Of a stretch of 64,000 nt of DNA, positions 61,715 to 64,000 are shown piece by piece. Origin of the DNA: Sesamia nonagrioides (lineage: Eukaryota > Arthropoda > Insecta > Lepidoptera > Noctuidae); contig JADWQK010000981.1 of NCBI GenBank assembly GCA_017933935.1, forward strand, positions 496,001-560,000. Direction: 5' to 3'. The notes under the pieces are model-generated. The model had not been told where the DNA came from and ran no database searches. It worked only from the letters and a program-made list of their open reading frames with translations. A program made the translations under genes and the position numbers. The stretch's first letter is position 1; each line of letters starts with the position of its first letter.

Positions 61715-62554
61715 TATATCTTTTTGAAATTTTGTACATAGATAAAAATACTGGACACTGTTTTGGGTATGATCTGTATCTATACAAAAGAATGACAGGG
61801 TCATGACCTAGTGTTGTAGGATGTCAAGACATGACGTTTGGCTTCACTTGGCTTGGCGATGTCGCTGCTTCGCATTTGGAGTATTATTAATTCGACAGAC
61901 ACGTGTGTTACAAAAATATCAAAATTATTCCTGGGAGCACACTTAGTGCTTGTCGTTGGTTACCGCTTAGTGAAATAGCTTGTTCCTACTTTGAAATATC
62001 CTTTCCTTGGTATTGTTTGTCTAATCGTTTAGCTCCATAAGTTTTGAGTTTAGTTGCACGATGAATGACAATGCGTGTAGGTACTGACTGTACAAATGCA
62101 ATCCATCCGGCTTTTCTACACAGATTGAGGATCTGTCCTCACATATTATTTAAGACATCGATCTACGTAGTTTTCACATATGACCGGAATTACCTATGTC
62201 AGGAGTAGGACTTTAAAACAGACTAACCTCTCAATTTGTTTCGGCGTTTCTTCTCAAATAAGAAACGGCGACCTCATTCAGTTTTTAAAATATGATTGAA
62301 CACTTACAGAAATTAAATCATTTATCAGTCTATAGTATGAAACTACATCCAAAAAAGCTCACACTGATACCTATTATTGGGGCTCATAAATCTTTCGACT
62401 ACGATCCTCTCCAATCTGTTTCATAATATAGTTTTTGTTTCATTTTTTTCCTGGCTCTATAGTGGCGTATACAGAGTGAATTGTAATTCGTTGTAAGAAA
62501 TCCTTACAAGACGTGAAAGTTTGACCAGCACCCTAATTGCGTAACATACTATTG
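61715..62554. other. nothing recognised
   Basis: No gene or repeat recognised. Confidence 0.3.
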
Positions 62555-62733
62555 CTAACCTGCAATGCTTCGATATCGCCTTTGGGTTGTGGAGGTCAGA
62601 CGGCAGTCGCCTCACGGAAAATGTCGAAGTTTAGCCAAAATCAGCAGTTAGACTGGTAAAGCGGACCCCAGACTCTAAAGCTGAAAAAGCTTCGGATGCG
62701 ACTGGGATTAACGCTCAGATGATGATGATGACT
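62555..62733 (+). repeat. 5'-truncated family-1 SINE
   Basis: Starts within the body (CTGCAATGCTTCGATATCGC) and continues to the GATGATGATG tail. Head and hairpin absent. Confidence 0.88.
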
Positions 62734-62778
62734 ATTATTTTTTAATTGGGATCATTTTGAAGCATATTACTAATCCAT

Positions 62779-62994
62779 CTATACTATTATATAAAGCTGA
62801 AGAGTTTGTTTGTATTTTTGTTTGTTTGTTTGTGCGCGCTAATCTCGGGAACTACAGGTCCGATTTGAAAAATTCTTTTTTCGTTGGATAGCCCATTAAC
62901 CAGGAAGGCTTTAGGCTATATAACATCACGCTGCGACAAATAGGAGCGGAGCATAACTAACTCCACGCGAACGAAGTCGCTGGCGACCGCTAGT
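62779..62994 (+). repeat. short repeat (ACTA.TATATAAAGCTGAAG type)
   Basis: ATATAAAGCTGAAGAGTTTG, a (TTTG)n tract and the end CGAAGTCGCTGGCGACCGCT. Same subfamily as 22979-23184. Confidence 0.85.
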
Positions 62995-63700
62995 TACTCC
63001 ATATGTTCGAAGAATGTGTCAGTTCAACTAGGTTAAAAACGCAATGAATGCAATCAAATTGACAAAATGAACCTCATTGCTGCTGATAGTGTGTTACGCA
63101 ATTACCCTGCTGTATCAGGTACGCAGAAAGAGATAGCACACCTACTTCGAATACAAATTAGCTAAACACTTACAAGACTCCCTGTATACTAATTAAACTC
63201 TGGTGTTAATGAAACCTTTATGTAGTCGTTCACTGGACCTTGAATCTTCATTGATCCTTGCCTCGGTAAACATATACGCTCATCTAACTTTCAGAAATAA
63301 ATGCATAAAAGGTCACGTCCTAAGGTTTACTCGAGTTCTGACTCAAGTTAACTTTAGGACGTGACCTTTTCCTTCCTCTGGGAAGGAATTGACGAATCTT
63401 ACAATATAATATGAAAACAAGAGCTATAAGAAAATATATTTTTTTAATTTATGCAGTTGTGTGTGTGTTAAAGCAATGTAAAATTCTGACATGAATCGAT
63501 TTGTCAAAGTCGCCAATGTGATGAACTAGCCGTAACAAAAATCTAAAGAATGTAAAAGCAATTATGTCTAAAAACTATGGGAACAACTGCAGACAATCTA
63601 GACAAGTTCGTCCGTCTGACCTTGTCTCTATTCTCATCCATGTGTTAGGTTTTCAACATGATCACTTACCTCGATACTTCCGATCAAACGAATCGAGCTT
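62995..63700. other. no gene; hairpin at 63307-63370
   Basis: The only recognised structure is the 64-base hairpin listed separately. Confidence 0.35.
63307..63370. repeat. pre-miRNA-sized hairpin, 30-bp stem with three mismatches
   Basis: 63307-63336 pairs with 63341-63370 around the loop TCTG. The outer 17 bp (AAAAGGTCACGTCCTAA) are perfect and three mismatches lie in the inner 13. The size and scattered mismatches resemble an animal pre-miRNA, but expression is unknown. Confidence 0.75.
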
Positions 63701-64000
63701 TTTAGAACATTAACATCTATTTAAACGAAAGGAGAAACTGACTGATATTTGCGCACAGCCGAAACAGACTAGGAATTTGCACTAGGGTTCGGTTAAGGTT
63801 GTGTTCAGTTTTATAGGGGAAATTACAAAATCCTTGAGGACGAAGTCGTGTTGTCGTGGGACAAATGCATTTTTTTCCGCTATTTTGTTCCAAAGGATTT
63901 CCCAAAGGTGAGCAAAGGCTTTCCCGTTTTCCGTCCAAACATCATCCTTGTCTTGAGAAATCTCTGGTGAGGGTTGCCTCGTCAGATCGTAACACCACCT
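63700..64000 (-). repeat. possible LTR-like end, running off the window
   Basis: On the minus strand this begins GGTGGTGTTACGATCTGACG, contains CCCCTATAAAACTGAACACA (TATA-like) and ends near a GAGGTAAGT. The arrangement recalls an LTR with promoter, but the partner LTR and boundaries are outside the window. The 73-codon frame at 63938-63717 has no recognised domain. Confidence 0.3.

Overview
This window looks like intergenic or intronic DNA from a lepidopteran (moth or butterfly) nuclear genome. It is AT-rich and packed with interspersed repeats whose signatures I associate with Lepidoptera: repeats ending in GGCGAAGCCGCGGGCGGAAA-type sequence, tRNA-headed SINEs with (GATG)n tails, hAT elements with 8-bp target duplications, and R1-clade and Jockey/CR1-group LINEs. 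I recognise no conserved host gene. Every sizeable coding region belongs to a mobile element, and most are broken.

Layout. 0.2-3.2 kb: SINEs and LINE tails, nested in each other. 3.2-6.5 kb: a dead mariner and a Pif1-type helicase remnant between two diverged copies of one repeat, then a 230-bp perfect hairpin. 6.5-8.4 kb: LINE tail, inverted repeat and a 469-bp hAT-type MITE. 8.6-13.6 kb: an LTR retrotransposon (minus strand) with 1.3-kb LTRs, each carrying a GC-rich 34-bp minisatellite; it retains only gag and the first residues of protease. 14-33 kb: no large genes, but many SINEs, TIR elements and RTE/LINE tails, including two copies of one MITE that between them took five later insertions. 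34.5-36.9 kb: a hAT-type element with perfect 8-bp target duplication enclosing a reverse-transcriptase pseudogene. 37.2-38.2 kb: a repeat starting with an 82-bp perfect hairpin. 39.7-44.8 kb: an apparently intact full-length R1-clade LINE (ORF1 and ORF2) with target duplication, inserted into an older repeat. 45.2-47.0 kb: a two-exon tyrosine recombinase (Crypton-like) with one nonsense codon. 47.0-50.5 kb: a Jockey/CR1-group LINE (minus strand) with two nonsense codons and a frameshift. 50.5-64 kb: sparse repeats, a 709-bp TIR element, a 907-bp hAT-type element, long AT-rich stretches and a possible LTR at the right edge.

How the parts relate. The Jockey/CR1-group LINE has short derivatives in the same window (15.7, 28.4, 55.0 kb) in which its 5' UTR is joined directly to its 3' end, a RIME-like autonomous/non-autonomous pair. 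The main SINE family has a tail resembling the 3' end of an RTE-type LINE fragment at 31.2 kb, which suggests its mobilising partner. Three SINE insertions carry 85-136 bases of unrelated DNA between the SINE 5' end and the target duplication, which looks like 5' transduction. These relationships are the most interesting content. Ages and family names need a database comparison I could not run.
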